Positions 1 to 10,900 of a stretch of 64,000 bases of DNA are shown here, in pieces. The stretch is from Pyropia yezoensis. Taxonomy: Eukaryota > Rhodophyta > Bangiophyceae > Bangiales > Bangiaceae. Each line of letters opens with the position of its first letter. The first letter of the stretch is position 1. Below the pieces are notes generated by a model. It saw only the letters and a program-made list of their open reading frames with translations, made no database searches and was not told the origin of the DNA. The stretch spans positions 440,590 through 504,589 of the forward strand of contig CM020619.1 in the NCBI GenBank assembly GCA_009829735.1, in the 5' to 3' direction. The position numbers and the translations under genes were made by a program.

Positions 1-730
1 GCGACCGGCACGGGTGGGATGTTGCCAAAGACGATTTGCAACCTGCGGGGGGGGGGGGGCGTGGGATGAGGGCCACCCATACGGTGCAGTGGCGGGTTGC
101 GGCCGGCGTGGCAAAGGAGAAATGCCCAGCGCGGATCGCATGGTCATGTGGTCATGTGAGCCCACCCAGACAGTCCAAAGCGGGAAGGATGTCAGGCACA
201 GAACTTTGCTGGCCGGGGGTGGCGCCTGGGCTTGCGAGCCGCCACACCAACTTACCCGCAGGAGGCGCAACAAAGGTTCAGGAAGAGCTACGTACAGTGA
301 GGAAATTGACGGGTCCTTCCCACAAACGCACCAGTTGAGAAGCCACTGCGCGGCCATGGCCAGCGGGCCGGCCTCCCTGAGGGCCCCGATGAAGCGAGGT
401 CGCGCCACCGATGCCATCCCGACAACGGCAATTCACACGATGGCAAGGCCCAGCAAAAACCGGTACGCGCCGGCGGTAAACGGCAGAACCGTCTGCACTG
501 CCGGCCATCCGGTTTGCCGCGGCGCCTCCCCCACCGGGCTGTAGATCAGCAGCGGCTCCTATGCCAAATCGATGCCATGGGCAGCCGCACCGCGGCCAAC
601 AACCCCAACCGCCGCGTCAGTCTATTGTTCGAGTGGCAGGCGTGGCCAGAGTGGCACCACTGCGGGAAGGACCGGCAGCGCAACGATCCGGCTGGGGGGT
701 CATGCTCCCCCAGGGGACACGCCGACAGCG
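1..730. other. Upstream stretch without a supported gene
   Basis: The open frames here are short and overlap in all frames, as expected for GC-rich DNA. A run of twelve G at about 49-59 is the only obvious feature. A downstream exon of the minus-strand gene at 731-1345 could lie here, but I could not assign one. Confidence 0.3.
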
Positions 731-1345
731 TCACCCCTCAGGCCTCCCCTCCCCTCGTGTCACCCAGCCCCACCCCTCACCTATTGGACCTACCCGATAC
801 ATGGTCTCAAGCCAGAACCCCTGACCCGCCCGCTCTGGGGTGCTGAGCAGGACGCCCAAAAACCCCAGCGCCGCGCCAAACGCCGGGTGGCCGTCGGTCG
901 TACCCGCCGCATCAATGTACGACAGGAGCTCATCAAACGTGCACTCGGTCGCGTTGTCGGCGTACATACACCAGTGCGTCTGAGCTGTGGCGGCCGCTGC
1001 GGAGGCAGCAGACGTCCCGTCGTCGCCGAGCACGGGGAGGAGCGCAAAGATGTCGCCCACCACCCCGAGACGCCCCGCGGCGGAGCACGGAAAGAGGCGG
1101 CGGCGGGTGGCGGCGGCGGCGGCCGACGGGGCAGGCAGGATGGTCACCAGCGGCTGCTCGGAGAGAAAGGCCCAGAAGGGGGCACCGCCGGTGCGGCAGG
1201 GCGCCCAGTCGGCGGCGGCGGCCATGGCGGCCAGGCAGTCGCCCCGGGCGGGGAGGGGGGCGGCAGCGGCCCCGCCCAACAGCAGCAGCAGGAGCAGCGG
1301 GGGTCGGGGCGGCCACAGCGCGAAAAAGGACCCTCGGGGATGCAT
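731..1345 (-). CDS. Putative secreted protein of unknown function (exon or whole gene)
   Basis: The ATG at 1345 has a good eukaryotic context (gccaccATG) and gives a 204-aa frame; the frame stays open upstream but only through low-complexity sequence. Residues 1-32 look like a signal peptide: a basic start, seven consecutive leucines, then a small-residue cleavage region ending in AAAAPLP. The mature part has several cysteines (GDC, APC, HWC, TEC), an NATE N-glycosylation sequon and a moderately hydrophobic C-terminal half, which suits an extracellular or luminal protein. I do not recognise the family. Two possible splice donors (GGGTAGGT and AGGTGAGG, minus strand) occur near codons for MYRVGPIG, after which the reading becomes glycine-rich, so the true C-terminus may be in another exon. 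Confidence 0.4.
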   Translation of the reverse strand: MHPRGSFFALWPPRPPLLLLLLLGGAAAAPLPARGDCLAAMAAAADWAPCRTGGAPFWAFLSEQPLVTILPAPSAAAAATRRRLFPCSAAGRLGVVGDIFALLPVLGDDGTSAASAAAATAQTHWCMYADNATECTFDELLSYIDAAGTTDGHPAFGAALGFLGVLLSTPERAGQGFWLETMYRVGPIGEGWGWVTRGEGRPEG

Positions 1346-2423
1346 GGTGGCGGGCGTGTACCCGAAAGAGGGGTCTCCGGACGCGGAGAAGGGGGTGGTG
1401 GCAGTGGTGGTGGCGGGGCACTCCCTCTCTGTCCTGGCGTGCCGGCCACACCTTCGCCCCACGTGCCGGCCACGCCCTGGCCCCACGCGCCGGCCACGCC
1501 CACGGCGCCGGTCATGCCCACGACTCCCGACTCCGCGCGCCGAGAGCGCGGAACAGGGAAGGGTGGCGTCGGCCGGCCACGTCGGCCGCCGCGGGTGTAG
1601 GCGCGGCCCGCCGTTGAAAAACGCCCGCCGGGTGGGCATTTCTTTTCAGTAGGGCGGGGTCCGCCGCCCCCTGTAAGGGGCGGAGATCCTGTAGGCCGCC
1701 CCGTATGATACAACCAGAACACCGTCCCTGCCAGCACATGAGCTGAGCCACGCCCGTGCAGGTGTGTCCTTGCTGCAGCCGCCGCGGCCGCCCGGGAGCG
1801 CGGAGGCGCAACCGACGGCGTCAAGGTCAAGTGTGTCAGGCAATGACTGCACCCGAAGCACGACTCTCGGGGAGTGCACGCACATCACCGCTGGTGCTCT
1901 GTATCTCGACACCACCGCGCGCAGCCACCCTGGCTATAATACATTCCCGTCATCAGTGGGAGCCCCACCCGCGGCCGCCACGACGCTGCGCTTGTATCAA
2001 TCCGTCTCTGCTGGGCGCTGCAGCGCCATGGTCATGGCGCGCCTCCACAATCCTGCTGCATGACTGTACCCAAAATTGCGGTTCAGAAGGAGCTGTACTT
2101 CGGAAACAAAGTATCTTCGAAAACGACTTCGCGCTACGTGGCAAGTCACATAACGCGGTCCTCCCCATCCCCAAGAGCTCCGCGTCGCCTTGACGCCGCG
2201 CACGTGGCCCGACCTTGCTCGACGCTACGCGCTGTGCCGATCCCCGAACCGTCCCCCCCCCCGTCTCTTCCTCCTCCTTGGATACATCTGCGCGGCTTGC
2301 GCCTGGCTGCTGTCCTTCACCACTGTCTGCCTGTTACACCTAAATACCAAGCACTTTCCGGCTCGCTCTCCTTCTCCCCTTTCCCCCCGTTCCCCCCCCC
2401 CTTCCCCCCCGTCACGTTCAACC
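1346..2423. other. Intergenic region with pyrimidine-rich leader
   Basis: No gene is supported. A TATA-like sequence (ctataatac) lies at about 1930-1938. Positions 2365-2420, just before the QCR8 start, are almost pure C/T and probably form its core promoter or 5' leader. Similar polypyrimidine tracts precede the bL12m and copia start codons. Confidence 0.35.
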
Positions 2424-2681
2424 ATGCTCGCTGCCACGCGCGTGGCGCGGATGGCCGCCAAGGCGCCGCCCAAGGTTCGGGGCCAAGTGGAGCGCTCCAT
2501 TTCTCCGTACGAGCAGACCCTGTTTGGGGACCTTATGGATGTGCCGCTGCTGCTGACCAAGGCGCGGCGCAAGGTGGAGGACAACTTCCTCTCCGTCACG
2601 CCTGGCGTTTTGCTGTTTGTGGGGACCGTTACCTGGGGCAACTGGTACCACGAGAAGCTCGCCCGGGAGCAGCGTTATTGA
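2424..2681 (+). CDS. QCR8: Cytochrome b-c1 complex subunit 8 (QCR8/UQCRQ-like)
   Basis: An 85-aa protein starting at the ATG in accATGc after a C-rich leader. QCR8 is a small single-span subunit of mitochondrial complex III (ubiquinol:cytochrome c oxidoreductase) that packs against cytochrome b in the inner membrane. Residues 1-20 are basic and amphipathic. The family signature follows: an SISPYEQ motif near residues 25-31 (S-P-F/Y-x-Q in plants and fungi), a basic stretch (KARRKVEDN), one hydrophobic segment (TPGVLLFVGTVTWGNW, about residues 58-73), and a charged YHEKLAREQRY end like the HE/KL tail of plant QCR8. Length and architecture match the family, and no intron is needed. It faces the bL12m gene tail to tail. 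The call rests on motif recognition only. Confidence 0.8.
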   Translation: MLAATRVARMAAKAPPKVRGQVERSISPYEQTLFGDLMDVPLLLTKARRKVEDNFLSVTPGVLLFVGTVTWGNWYHEKLAREQRY

Positions 2682-3538
2682 GCAGCAGGCCTATGTGGGG
2701 CCGGTCCTTTTTCTCGCTGTTTTCTCACCCGTCGGGCCGGCGGTGGGAGTTGCGGGGGTAGGAGGGCAGGGTGGGGGTACGATCGTGCGACGGGTGGTGG
2801 ACGTGGCGAGTGGGTGTCGCGTGTGGTGGAGTCACTGGCGCCTCGTCCAGTGGGGGGGCTGGGGGGGGCGGTGGGGGACCTGTTGGAGCTCGGTCGGGAA
2901 CCCGCGGGGCGATCCCTTTCGGCGGCCCCAGGTGGTAGGCGGCATGGCGGCCACGGCGGCGCAGGGGTGGGGTGGCAGTCGTTTTTGTGCGTGACCACTG
3001 TTGCTGTCGCACCTCGGTTGTGGCGGTGACAAGGGTGATGGGCTGGGGGGAGCGGCGGCGTCGATGGCAGCAAGGGCGACGGCGTCGGCCGCTGGGATCC
3101 CAAGGGGGCACCGATTGTATTTTTTTTTTCTTTTGTCTCGTTCTTTTTTCCGTCCCTCGTTGCTCGCGGATCGAGGCTGCTGGCTACCTCGATGGGCTGG
3201 GGTCCCGCTTGCAGATCGTTCGTGCCCTTGCTTGGTGTTCATCGACCGCCGAGCTTCGTGTCGTGCGTTCAGCTCTCTGAGATTTGGGGGCTGGCGGTCG
3301 GGCATGGCCGCCTGCTGCAGAGGGGGGGCATGGCGGAAGCCAGCGAGCGAGGACTGCTGGGAGTGAAAAAACCTAGGCAACAAAACATGAGAGTACGGAA
3401 TAGCGGGGGGGGGCGGGGGGAGGTCGCGGGGGGAGGTCGAGGGGGGGAGGGGCGGAAAGGAGATGGAGGGAGACGGAAGCGACAACAACAGGAATCAAAA
3501 CGGCAGCCCCTAAAACCGCGCTCACGACTGCCCCCTCT
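2682..3538. other. Intergenic region between convergent genes
   Basis: The 3' flanks of QCR8 (+) and bL12m (-) meet here. It is rich in G-runs and holds a T9 tract at 3120-3128. Only low-complexity overlapping frames are seen, and no RNA gene was recognised. Confidence 0.35.
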
Positions 3539-4850
3539 TCATTCCAACGCGACCTTGCCACCCAGCCCCTCAATCTTATCCCGGATGCCCTCCGCGTCGG
3601 CCTTGGCCACCCCCGTCATGAACACCTTGGGCGCCTCCTCCACCAGGGCCTTGGCCTCCTTGAGGCCGAGGCTCGTCAGCGACCGCACCTCCTTGATCAC
3701 CCCAATCTTCTTGGCGGGCTCAAATGACAGCAGCTTGAGGTCAAAGGCGGTCTTTTCCGCCACCGGTGCCGCCGCCTCCTCCGCCGCCGCGCCGCCCGCG
3801 GGGGCGCCCGCGGCGGCAGCAAACATGGCGGGGTTCATCATGGGCATGCCCCCGCCCAACGCAGAGTCGTCAATGCCCAGCCGGGTCTGTAACGGAGAAG
3901 GGCAGCGGCGGAAGGACAAAGGAGGGACGCGGATAGAGAGAAACAAACGAACGAGACAGCGGCAGCGTCGACAGTGGAAGTGTAGGGGGCAGTGCGCAAC
4001 GACCAGCAGCGGGGACCATCACAGACACAAAAAAGACACGAGGCAGTGCGACCAGGCAGGGAACAAAACAGCGGCCGATCAACACACACCAGCAACATGT
4101 CCGCGCAGCCAGCCAGCCCCGGGAGCGCACACACGCGACAGACCAGCAACCGCAGCCAGCACCAGCAGTCACCCCGGCACGATCACACCTCACCAAAACA
4201 TCGCGTCAGCACCAGGCCGATAAGCGCTGGGTACGCCAAAACGCAAGGCGCTCGCGCTGCGCAGGAGCGATGGACAGCCAGACGAGCGGCTTCCCTTGCC
4301 ATTCAGAGCCCGCCGCTCCCTCTTACCAGGGTTCCCCCCTAAAGAGTGCTCCCACTCGGTCAACCACCCAGCGTGCTCCCTTCCCCCACCCGACGTGCTC
4401 CCTTCCCCGACCCGACGTGCTCCACCCACCATCCAGTAAACTCACTCGCCCTCCTCCTCCCCGCCCGATCAGCTGTGCTCCGACTCATCGCCTCACAGCC
4501 CTCCCCCCTTGGCCCAACGCCCACCCTCCCCCCCCTCCAGCATCGAGTGGGTCTCCCACCCCCCTTCCCCCCCCTCCCCGCCTTACCTTGAGTGCGTCGG
4601 TCAGTTCCTTCACCTCGAGCATGTTGAGGCCCACCACCGTCTCTACCAGCTGCTGCACCTTGGCCGACGGCTCCCCGCCAGTCGCCGGCGACACCGCCGC
4701 CGAGTCGGCCGATGCCCACCGCACCGCGGCGACACCCGCAGCGGGCGGCGCCCCCGCAACAAGCCCCGCGCGCGCCGCCGCAGCTGCGGCGGCGGGGCCG
4801 CTGCCGGGGGCGGCCGCCGCGCCGCGGAGCGCCGCGCGGAGCGCCAACAT
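3539..4850 (-). CDS. Mitochondrial-type ribosomal protein L7/L12, two exons
   Basis: The gene joins exon 1 (4850-4587, 88 codons) to exon 2 (3886-3539, 115 codons plus stop), giving 203 aa. bL12 forms the ribosomal stalk that recruits and activates translation GTPases. Exon 1 encodes an Ala/Arg-rich presequence (residues 1-46) typical of organelle import, then the N-terminal dimerisation segment (VQQLVETVVGLNMLEVKELT). Exon 2 supplies the acidic/Ala hinge (EEAAAPVAEK) and the highly conserved C-terminal domain with FDLKLLSF, KKIGVIKEVR, GLKEAKALVE and AP-VFM-GV. The intron (3887-4586, 700 nt) has donor AAG|GTAAGG and acceptor TTACAG|AC and is phase 0, so the joined frame is continuous. The long Ala-rich leader with basic residues fits a mitochondrial better than a plastid form, but targeting is inferred. 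Confidence 0.88.
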
Positions 4851-5391
4851 GACGCGGGGGGCGGGGGAGGGGGGGGGGCAGCTCTGACGAAAGGACCGCG
4901 GGCGGGCGGGCAAACGGGCGGGCAGGGGCAGAAAACAAACCAAAAAAAAAGGCCGCAGCAATAGCAAAGGAAGAGGGGCTGCGGCAAGACAGCAGGGACC
5001 AGCCCGGTGGCGATAGGCAGGCAGGGGGGGTGGGGAGGGGATGAGGGGGGCTGGTGGAACCGGCTCTGGTTGGGCGCGGCGAGGAGGATGGGGACGCGTC
5101 GTCGGGGATGGATCCCCGCTCGGCGATCGCGGTCCACCGCGGCGCGCACATTCCACGCATTAAGCCACCCACAAGTACATACGGTAGTGAAAACCCTGTC
5201 TCGGGAAAACCCTGTCCATTCTCAATGGATTCCTGGAGTATCCAGCACCGTTGGCTTCTATTCACCCTTCCTGCTCTCGACTGCTTGAGGTAGTCGCAAG
5301 GACGTGGCGGCTGCTGCTGCGACGACTACCGCCGTTGAGAGGGGGGGCCGCCGATCGGCAGGGGCACCCGCTGCCGGCGGGGTTTCGGGGG
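4851..5391. other. Promoter side of bL12m and retroelement flank
   Basis: On the minus strand the bL12m start is preceded by a C/T-rich leader (4855-4880). The rest has no supported gene. A small direct repeat (gaaaaccctgtc / gaaaaccctgtc) occurs at about 5190-5217. The GGGGG duplication of the neighbouring retrotransposon ends this stretch. Confidence 0.3.
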
Positions 5392-5396
5392 GGGGG

Positions 5397-5967
5397 TGTA
5401 GCATCCCTGGCCCCGACTTGGCGCCGACCCGGGACTACAACCAGAGGGCACCAGGTGCCAGAACACGCCCGCCGTGTGGTGATGGTTGGCGGCCGTGGCC
5501 CGTGCCCGGCACTGGGATGCGGTGGACTACGCTATCCACACGTGAGAGAGGGATTTCTGATGGGTTTTTGCATACTTGTGAGGGACTTGATTTGAGAGAA
5601 TTTGAGTGTGAGATTAGTGAGTGGGAATAGAATTAGTAGTGATAGTGGCCCCCGACCTGACGAGGTTAGACTCGGGTCGGGGCCACTCGGGGTTATGGGG
5701 GGGCTACCTGGCCAACGTGCCGAGGCTCCCCCAGATGCACGTTAAGAGGGACAGCGAGGCGCCCTTGGCCCGCGCCCTCAGGAAAAAGACAACTGCGCGT
5801 TTGCTTTCCTCTTCCCCGTGTGCACTACCGTGCGTATCTGTTTGCTCTGCGAGCAGGCACGTGAGGCAACAGGCATACCATTCTCGTAGTTCCCCTTTCT
5901 GTGTTACCTGTCCCTTTCCCCCAAGGGATATTGACACGTGTCTGAGAGGATCGAGTTTTATACCACA
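5397..5967 (+). repeat. 5' LTR of gypsy element A
   Basis: It has TG...CA ends and one mismatch to the copy at 14475-15045. Inside, 5644-5687 can fold into a strong GC hairpin (agtggcc-ccgac arm against gtcggggccact), a candidate RNA-end or packaging structure. Confidence 0.95.
5644..5687 (+). other. GC-rich hairpin within LTR (also 14722-14765)
   Basis: The left arm agtggcccccgac pairs with the right arm gtcggggccact around an 18-19 nt loop. It occurs in both LTRs, so both RNA ends could carry it, depending on R-region position. Function is inferred. Confidence 0.5.
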
Positions 5968-5971
5968 TATT

Positions 5972-5988
5972 TGGTGGAGCAGCAGGGG
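5972..5988 (+). other. tRNA primer-binding site of element A
   Basis: TGGTGGAGCAGCAGGGG lies 4 nt after the 5' LTR. Its complement ends in CCA, as a tRNA 3' end must, and the same 17 nt follow the LTRs at 56254 and (minus strand) 17048. The implied primer tRNA has a 5' acceptor strand GGAGCAG. Confidence 0.8.
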
Positions 5989-6179
5989 ATGATTGGAGTG
6001 TTTGAGAAGAGACATTTGGGAGCAGCGGTTGGGTTGTTCCTGTTCTGTCTTTTTCTGTGGTTTGGGAATTATTTGCACCCGTTCACGGGAATCCCATTCC
6101 TGGCTCTCCAACCCCTCTCTTGTGGTCTGGCGATCTTTGGACACGCAGGCAACTGGACTGTGGCTGTCAAGAGACCAAC

Positions 6180-7940
6180 ATGGCTACCCTCCCTGGCACG
6201 ACGGTGCCCGAAGGTGTAGACCCCGCGTCCCTTGACGCATCCCTGGTCACTGCGGGGGACGGTGCCCAACCCGGCGTTCTCCCTACGGGTGAAGCAGACC
6301 TGGGTGTGACATCCGGTAGCGGACTGGAGTCCACAGGCGGCCAAGCACCACCTGCTCCCGTTCCTCCGGCTGTTCCTCCTGTGGGAGCCACCCCGGGGTC
6401 AACGGCGTTTGAGTCCGCTCGCAGCAGACGTCTCCCTCCTGTCGGTTCTACTCCTCAACCTCCAGGGATAGCCCCTGGTGTGTTTACTCCTGGACCCACA
6501 CATGGCAGCTGGGTGTATACACCTCTTCCTGTGGGCACTAGCGATGCCAGAGGCACCGTTGTGACTGGTTCTACGGGTCTCCCTGAGACCTCGACTCCTG
6601 GGACCGGCCAAGCTTTTCCTCCCCTTGCATCCTATGGGGCGGGGAGCCCCAAGACCGGTAACCGGAGCAGCCGAAGGCGTCTGCGTCATCGCCGTCGCTC
6701 TAGCACCAGCGAGACCAGTTCCTCCAGCTCTGAGGAGGGATATGATTGGGATGCATCTCCCGGTCCCACCCGGCGCAGGCTAGTCGAGTTTGACTTCCCT
6801 GCCCACCAAGTGGGAGATGCCACCCTGAACAAGGTCACGTATTGGGGTAACTACCGGCTGGAGAACCAAGACCAAGGTTACACCCGGAAGATGGCCAAGA
6901 AGATGGCGTCCCTGAACCGGCGAATGCAGCCGAGCTTCGGGGGACATCCTAAGTTTTCCGGGAAGAGACCGGCGCTTATCTTTGCCTTCCTGCGCCGGTT
7001 TGTCAAGGCATGCAATGACAACGATGTGTCCGAGGGCAAGGCTCTCTACCTCCTGGTTAACTTCATGACCGGAGAAGCGGAACAGCGGTTTGCACAGGTT
7101 CTACCAGACTCTGCCGGACACATTGTCGGACGTACCGTCGCGAGTTATCCGGAGGCGGTCAACTGGCTCCTGTCCAACTACGCTGACGCGGACTCTCTGC
7201 GTAAAGCAGTCGGCAGGCTGAACCGGGCAACCATGGAAAGACAAGAGACTCCAGAGGCGTTCGCCCGTCGTGTCCGGGAGATGAGCGATGCTTGTGGCAA
7301 CGTTTACCCTGAGGACAGGCTCAAGATGATCTTCTCGGAAGGGCTTCCTGAATATCTTCAAGTGGATGCGGAGAACTACAACCAGGAACATCAAGAACAT
7401 ACCTTCCAGCAGTTGATGGCCTACACCCAGGGCAAGTACCGGCAAGCCAGGGCCCTCCAAGCTCACATGGTATCAACTCCCAAGCCGTTGTCGCGAGTTC
7501 GACCCGGACCCGACAAGTATAAGGGAGGTGATAGCCCTGTACCGGTACTCGCAGTTGGCGAGGCGTCACCCATGGGGTCAGGGGACAAGTGGGGCGGCTT
7601 CGTTTCTAAGGAGCAACCATCCCTGGTCGCCCCCAAGCAAGTCAAGAACCAGCGGTTCCGGTCTTGTTGGCTGTGCCAGAAGGAGGATCACATGTCCTAC
7701 CAGTGCCCGACCATTCCCAAGGACCTCCAGGAGAAACTCAAGCGTCAAGGACTGGTGTTTGCAAAGGCGGTCAACTGGGCTGACCGGCAGGCACCCTCCA
7801 AGATGGACAAGGCACAGGTACATGCAATCCGAGTGGCAACCTTACAGAGCATCACGGAGGCTCTGGCAAGGGAAGCTACTACGGACTTTGACCTGGAAAC
7901 CGAAACCTCTAAGGACTCCTCGGACCCGGGAAACGAGTAG
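6180..7940 (+). CDS. gag: Gag polyprotein of gypsy element A
   Basis: 586 aa from the ATG in ccaacATGgct; the same aacATG context marks gag in the elements at 56391 and 16931. Gag is the structural protein of the intracellular virus-like particle. Residues 1-160 are Pro/Gly/Thr-rich and disordered, followed by an Arg/Ser patch (SSRRRLRHRRRSS). The retrotransposon-gag capsid-like fold covers about residues 240-440 (PKFSGKRP, KACNDNDVSEGKALYLLVNF, SYPEAVNWLLSNYAD, EAFARRVREM). A CCHC zinc knuckle (C-x2-C-x4-H-x4-C) lies at residues 496-509. The frame ends at TAG 7938-7940, just 3 nt after a GGGAAAC slippery heptamer, so pol is reached by -1 frameshifting. The open frame extends back to 6057 but only through leader sequence. 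Confidence 0.9.
   Translation: MATLPGTTVPEGVDPASLDASLVTAGDGAQPGVLPTGEADLGVTSGSGLESTGGQAPPAPVPPAVPPVGATPGSTAFESARSRRLPPVGSTPQPPGIAPGVFTPGPTHGSWVYTPLPVGTSDARGTVVTGSTGLPETSTPGTGQAFPPLASYGAGSPKTGNRSSRRRLRHRRRSSTSETSSSSSEEGYDWDASPGPTRRRLVEFDFPAHQVGDATLNKVTYWGNYRLENQDQGYTRKMAKKMASLNRRMQPSFGGHPKFSGKRPALIFAFLRRFVKACNDNDVSEGKALYLLVNFMTGEAEQRFAQVLPDSAGHIVGRTVASYPEAVNWLLSNYADADSLRKAVGRLNRATMERQETPEAFARRVREMSDACGNVYPEDRLKMIFSEGLPEYLQVDAENYNQEHQEHTFQQLMAYTQGKYRQARALQAHMVSTPKPLSRVRPGPDKYKGGDSPVPVLAVGEASPMGSGDKWGGFVSKEQPSLVAPKQVKNQRFRSCWLCQKEDHMSYQCPTIPKDLQEKLKRQGLVFAKAVNWADRQAPSKMDKAQVHAIRVATLQSITEALAREATTDFDLETETSKDSSDPGNE
7928..7934 (+). other. Slippery heptamer for -1 ribosomal frameshift
   Basis: G GGA AAC lies in the gag zero frame (codons GGA 7929-7931, AAC 7932-7934), an exact X-XXY-YYZ heptamer. 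The -1 frame is open from 7913 and runs to the end of pol at 12028, while gag stops at 7938. The overlap is only 28 nt, so this is the only good slippage point within it. Confidence 0.75.
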
Positions 7941-10900
7941 GGCAGGCGCTCTCCCCAAGTGTCTTCCCGAACCTCCAACGGCAGGGTACTTCTACCTGTT
8001 CTCCCCTTGCGTGCCGGGAGAAAGGACGGCGGTTACCTGCTCAACCGGTAGCCGCCTGGACACTCTGTTTGTTCAAGGGGACCTTGCTCGTCCTGCGTAA
8101 AGAAAACCTCAAGATTAATGCTTGTATGCGTGTGGGGGATAGCCTCCCCCAAGCTGTTACGCCGGTGGTTAACACGGGAGCCGGACCAAGCGTCATCACT
8201 GAGAACCTGTTACCTCCGGGCTGGCGTCGACATGCCTGGAGAGCGCCTACCCGGACCCATATCGTCGAAGCTTCGGGTCAAACCCTACGACCGCTTGGCC
8301 GTCTTCCTGTCGCCATCTATGTCAACAATGAACCAATGCTTTTTCCCTTTCTAATAGTCAAGACCCTATCAGTCCCCCTCATCCTAGGCTGGGACTTCCA
8401 GAAGCAGCATGTCAAGAGTATCCTACCCGGAGAAGGGAAGGTCCAGTTCAACCATGGGTTTGTGTCACCGGTATTGGAGCATCTGGACGCCAAGGTTCGT
8501 GTAGCCAAGAGCAAGAGGGAACGCATCCCACCCTCTACCTTGACTCTCTTCAAACCGGTGCTCCTACCTCCTCGCTCGGAGACCAAGGTTCAAGTAACGA
8601 CCCGGATTGCAGGTCAATGCCTGATCTACGGACGTAAGGAATTTCTGGCGAAACACCGGTTATACTTGGCCCACGGACATCACAAGAAGGTAGAAAGGCA
8701 CACCCCTTTCTCGGTGCTAATCGTCAACGTGAGCCGGAAGCCAATAACCCTCGCCAAGAGCACCCGAGTTGGTACAGCAGAGCCTTACCGGGGATCCGCC
8801 CGTGCTATGAGCAAGGAGGACCTCCTGAACCTGCAACAAGAACTGGCATCGAACTTGACGGCCTTAGACGTACCTCCGAAGCAAGAGCAGGCTGGCAGCG
8901 CTACTCCGAAACCCGAACAAGCACCACCCGGGATGCCGAAGGTCAAGCAAGAAAATGTCCCTCCCGACTTGAAGGAGGCACTGGAGCAGCTTCTCCAGGA
9001 ATATCGGCACCTGTGGTCGGGAGAGCTGGGCAAGATGGACGCCACCCTACACCGGATTCAACTCAAGCCAGATGCCAAGCCAGTGCACATGCAACCATAT
9101 CGGGCTGGACCTCATCGCCGGGATGAGATTGAGAAGCAGGTTAACAAGATGCTCAAGATGGATGTTATCGAGCCGTCTGATGGCGAGTGGGCTTTCTCGG
9201 TGGTAGTCGTCCCGAAAACCGGCGGTCACTTCCGTTTCTGCGTTGACTACAGGCGCCTGAACGAGATGACCGTCAAGGATGTATACCCGATACCCCGGAT
9301 GGATGATTGCATCGACTTTCTTGGTGATGCCACCCTCTTCTCGACGCTGGATTGTAATGCCGGTTACTGGCAGATCCCTCTGGCTGACGAGGACAAGGAC
9401 AAGACTACCTTCACGTGCCACCTGGGACTATTCCGGTGCAAGCGTCTTCCTTTTGGTCTCACCAATGCTCCGGCCACCTTCCAAAGAGCCATCGACATCA
9501 TCCTGTCCGGGCTAAGGTGGAGAACATGTTTGGTCTACCTGGACGACATTATCGTTTTCTCCAAGACCCCAGCGGAACACCTGGAGCACCTTCGGGAGGT
9601 CCTGGCCCTCCTGTCCAAGGCTGGAGTTACCCTCAAGGCCGAGAAGTGCCACCTGTTTGAGACTGAGGTGGAGTATCTGGGGCACGTGCTGAGTCCGGGG
9701 GAGCTCCGAGTCAATGAGAAGAACATCAAGGCCCTCCGGCATGCACGGCAACCCAAAACCCAGACGGAACTCAAGAGCTTCCTGGGTATGTGCAACGTCT
9801 ATCGCCGGTTCGTACGGGACTATGCTCTGATTGCCCGGCCACTGACCAAGCTGACCAGCAAGAAGCTTCCCGCACAACTCCCGGTGTTGGACGAGAAGCA
9901 GACCGCGGCCTTCGAAGAGCTCAAGAAGCGCCTGACCACCACTCCAGTACTGGCGTTACCCAAGCGGGAGGGCCAGTTTGTTCTGGAGACGGACGCCTGT
10001 GGCGTCCAGGTGGGGTGCTCACTACTCCAGCAGCAACCTGATGGGCACTTTCTCCCGATAGGCTACTACAGTCGCGTCTTGACTCCAGCTGAGAAGAACT
10101 ATTCCACGACCGAGCGCGAGTGCTTGGCAGTCGTCTTGGCTTGCTTCCTGTTACGGCCATATCTTGAAGGACAAGAGTTCCTCATCCGGACGGACCACGC
10201 CAGCCTAAGGTGGCTGCTATGTATGGACAGCAGTCAAGGAAGGGTCGCCCGGTGGCGCCTACGCCTTTCGGAGTTCAAGTACAAGGTGTGCACCAGAGCA
10301 GGGAGGGAGCACCACTGCGCCGACACCATGTCCCGGCTGGAGACTCCTGCAGCCGATACCGGTCCTATCCCGGAGGAAATACCTTGGTTCATCCTACCGA
10401 ATGTCGGACGTGGCTGGCACGCTCCCCTGTATGAGACACCTGAAGCTCATCAACCGGTGACCATTCACCGGATGCTGGAGGCACAACTGACGGATCCTCA
10501 ATGCTTGGAGCTTCGCCACCAAATGGACCTGAACCGGAACAGTCGTTTCTCCGAGTCTACGGACGGACTCCTAGTACGGGTGTCACCCTTCGATGGGGCC
10601 TCTCAAGTCTACGTACCCCGGGGCCTACGAGCTGACATCCTACGCCTGGAGCACTCGTCTCCCCAGGCCGGACATCCTGGTATCAATCGGATGTATGCTT
10701 CCATGAGACGACACTATTACTGGGAAACCATGGCCAGTGACGTCCATAAGTACCTGGAGGCTTGTGTTTCGTGTGCAAGGAACCGGTTGTCCCAGAGGAA
10801 GAAGACTTCTAAGCTACGCCTATTCCCGGCGGCGGAGCCTTTTGCAAGCTTAAGCATGGACATCCTGGGGCCCCTACCTGAAACATCCAGTGGCAACATA

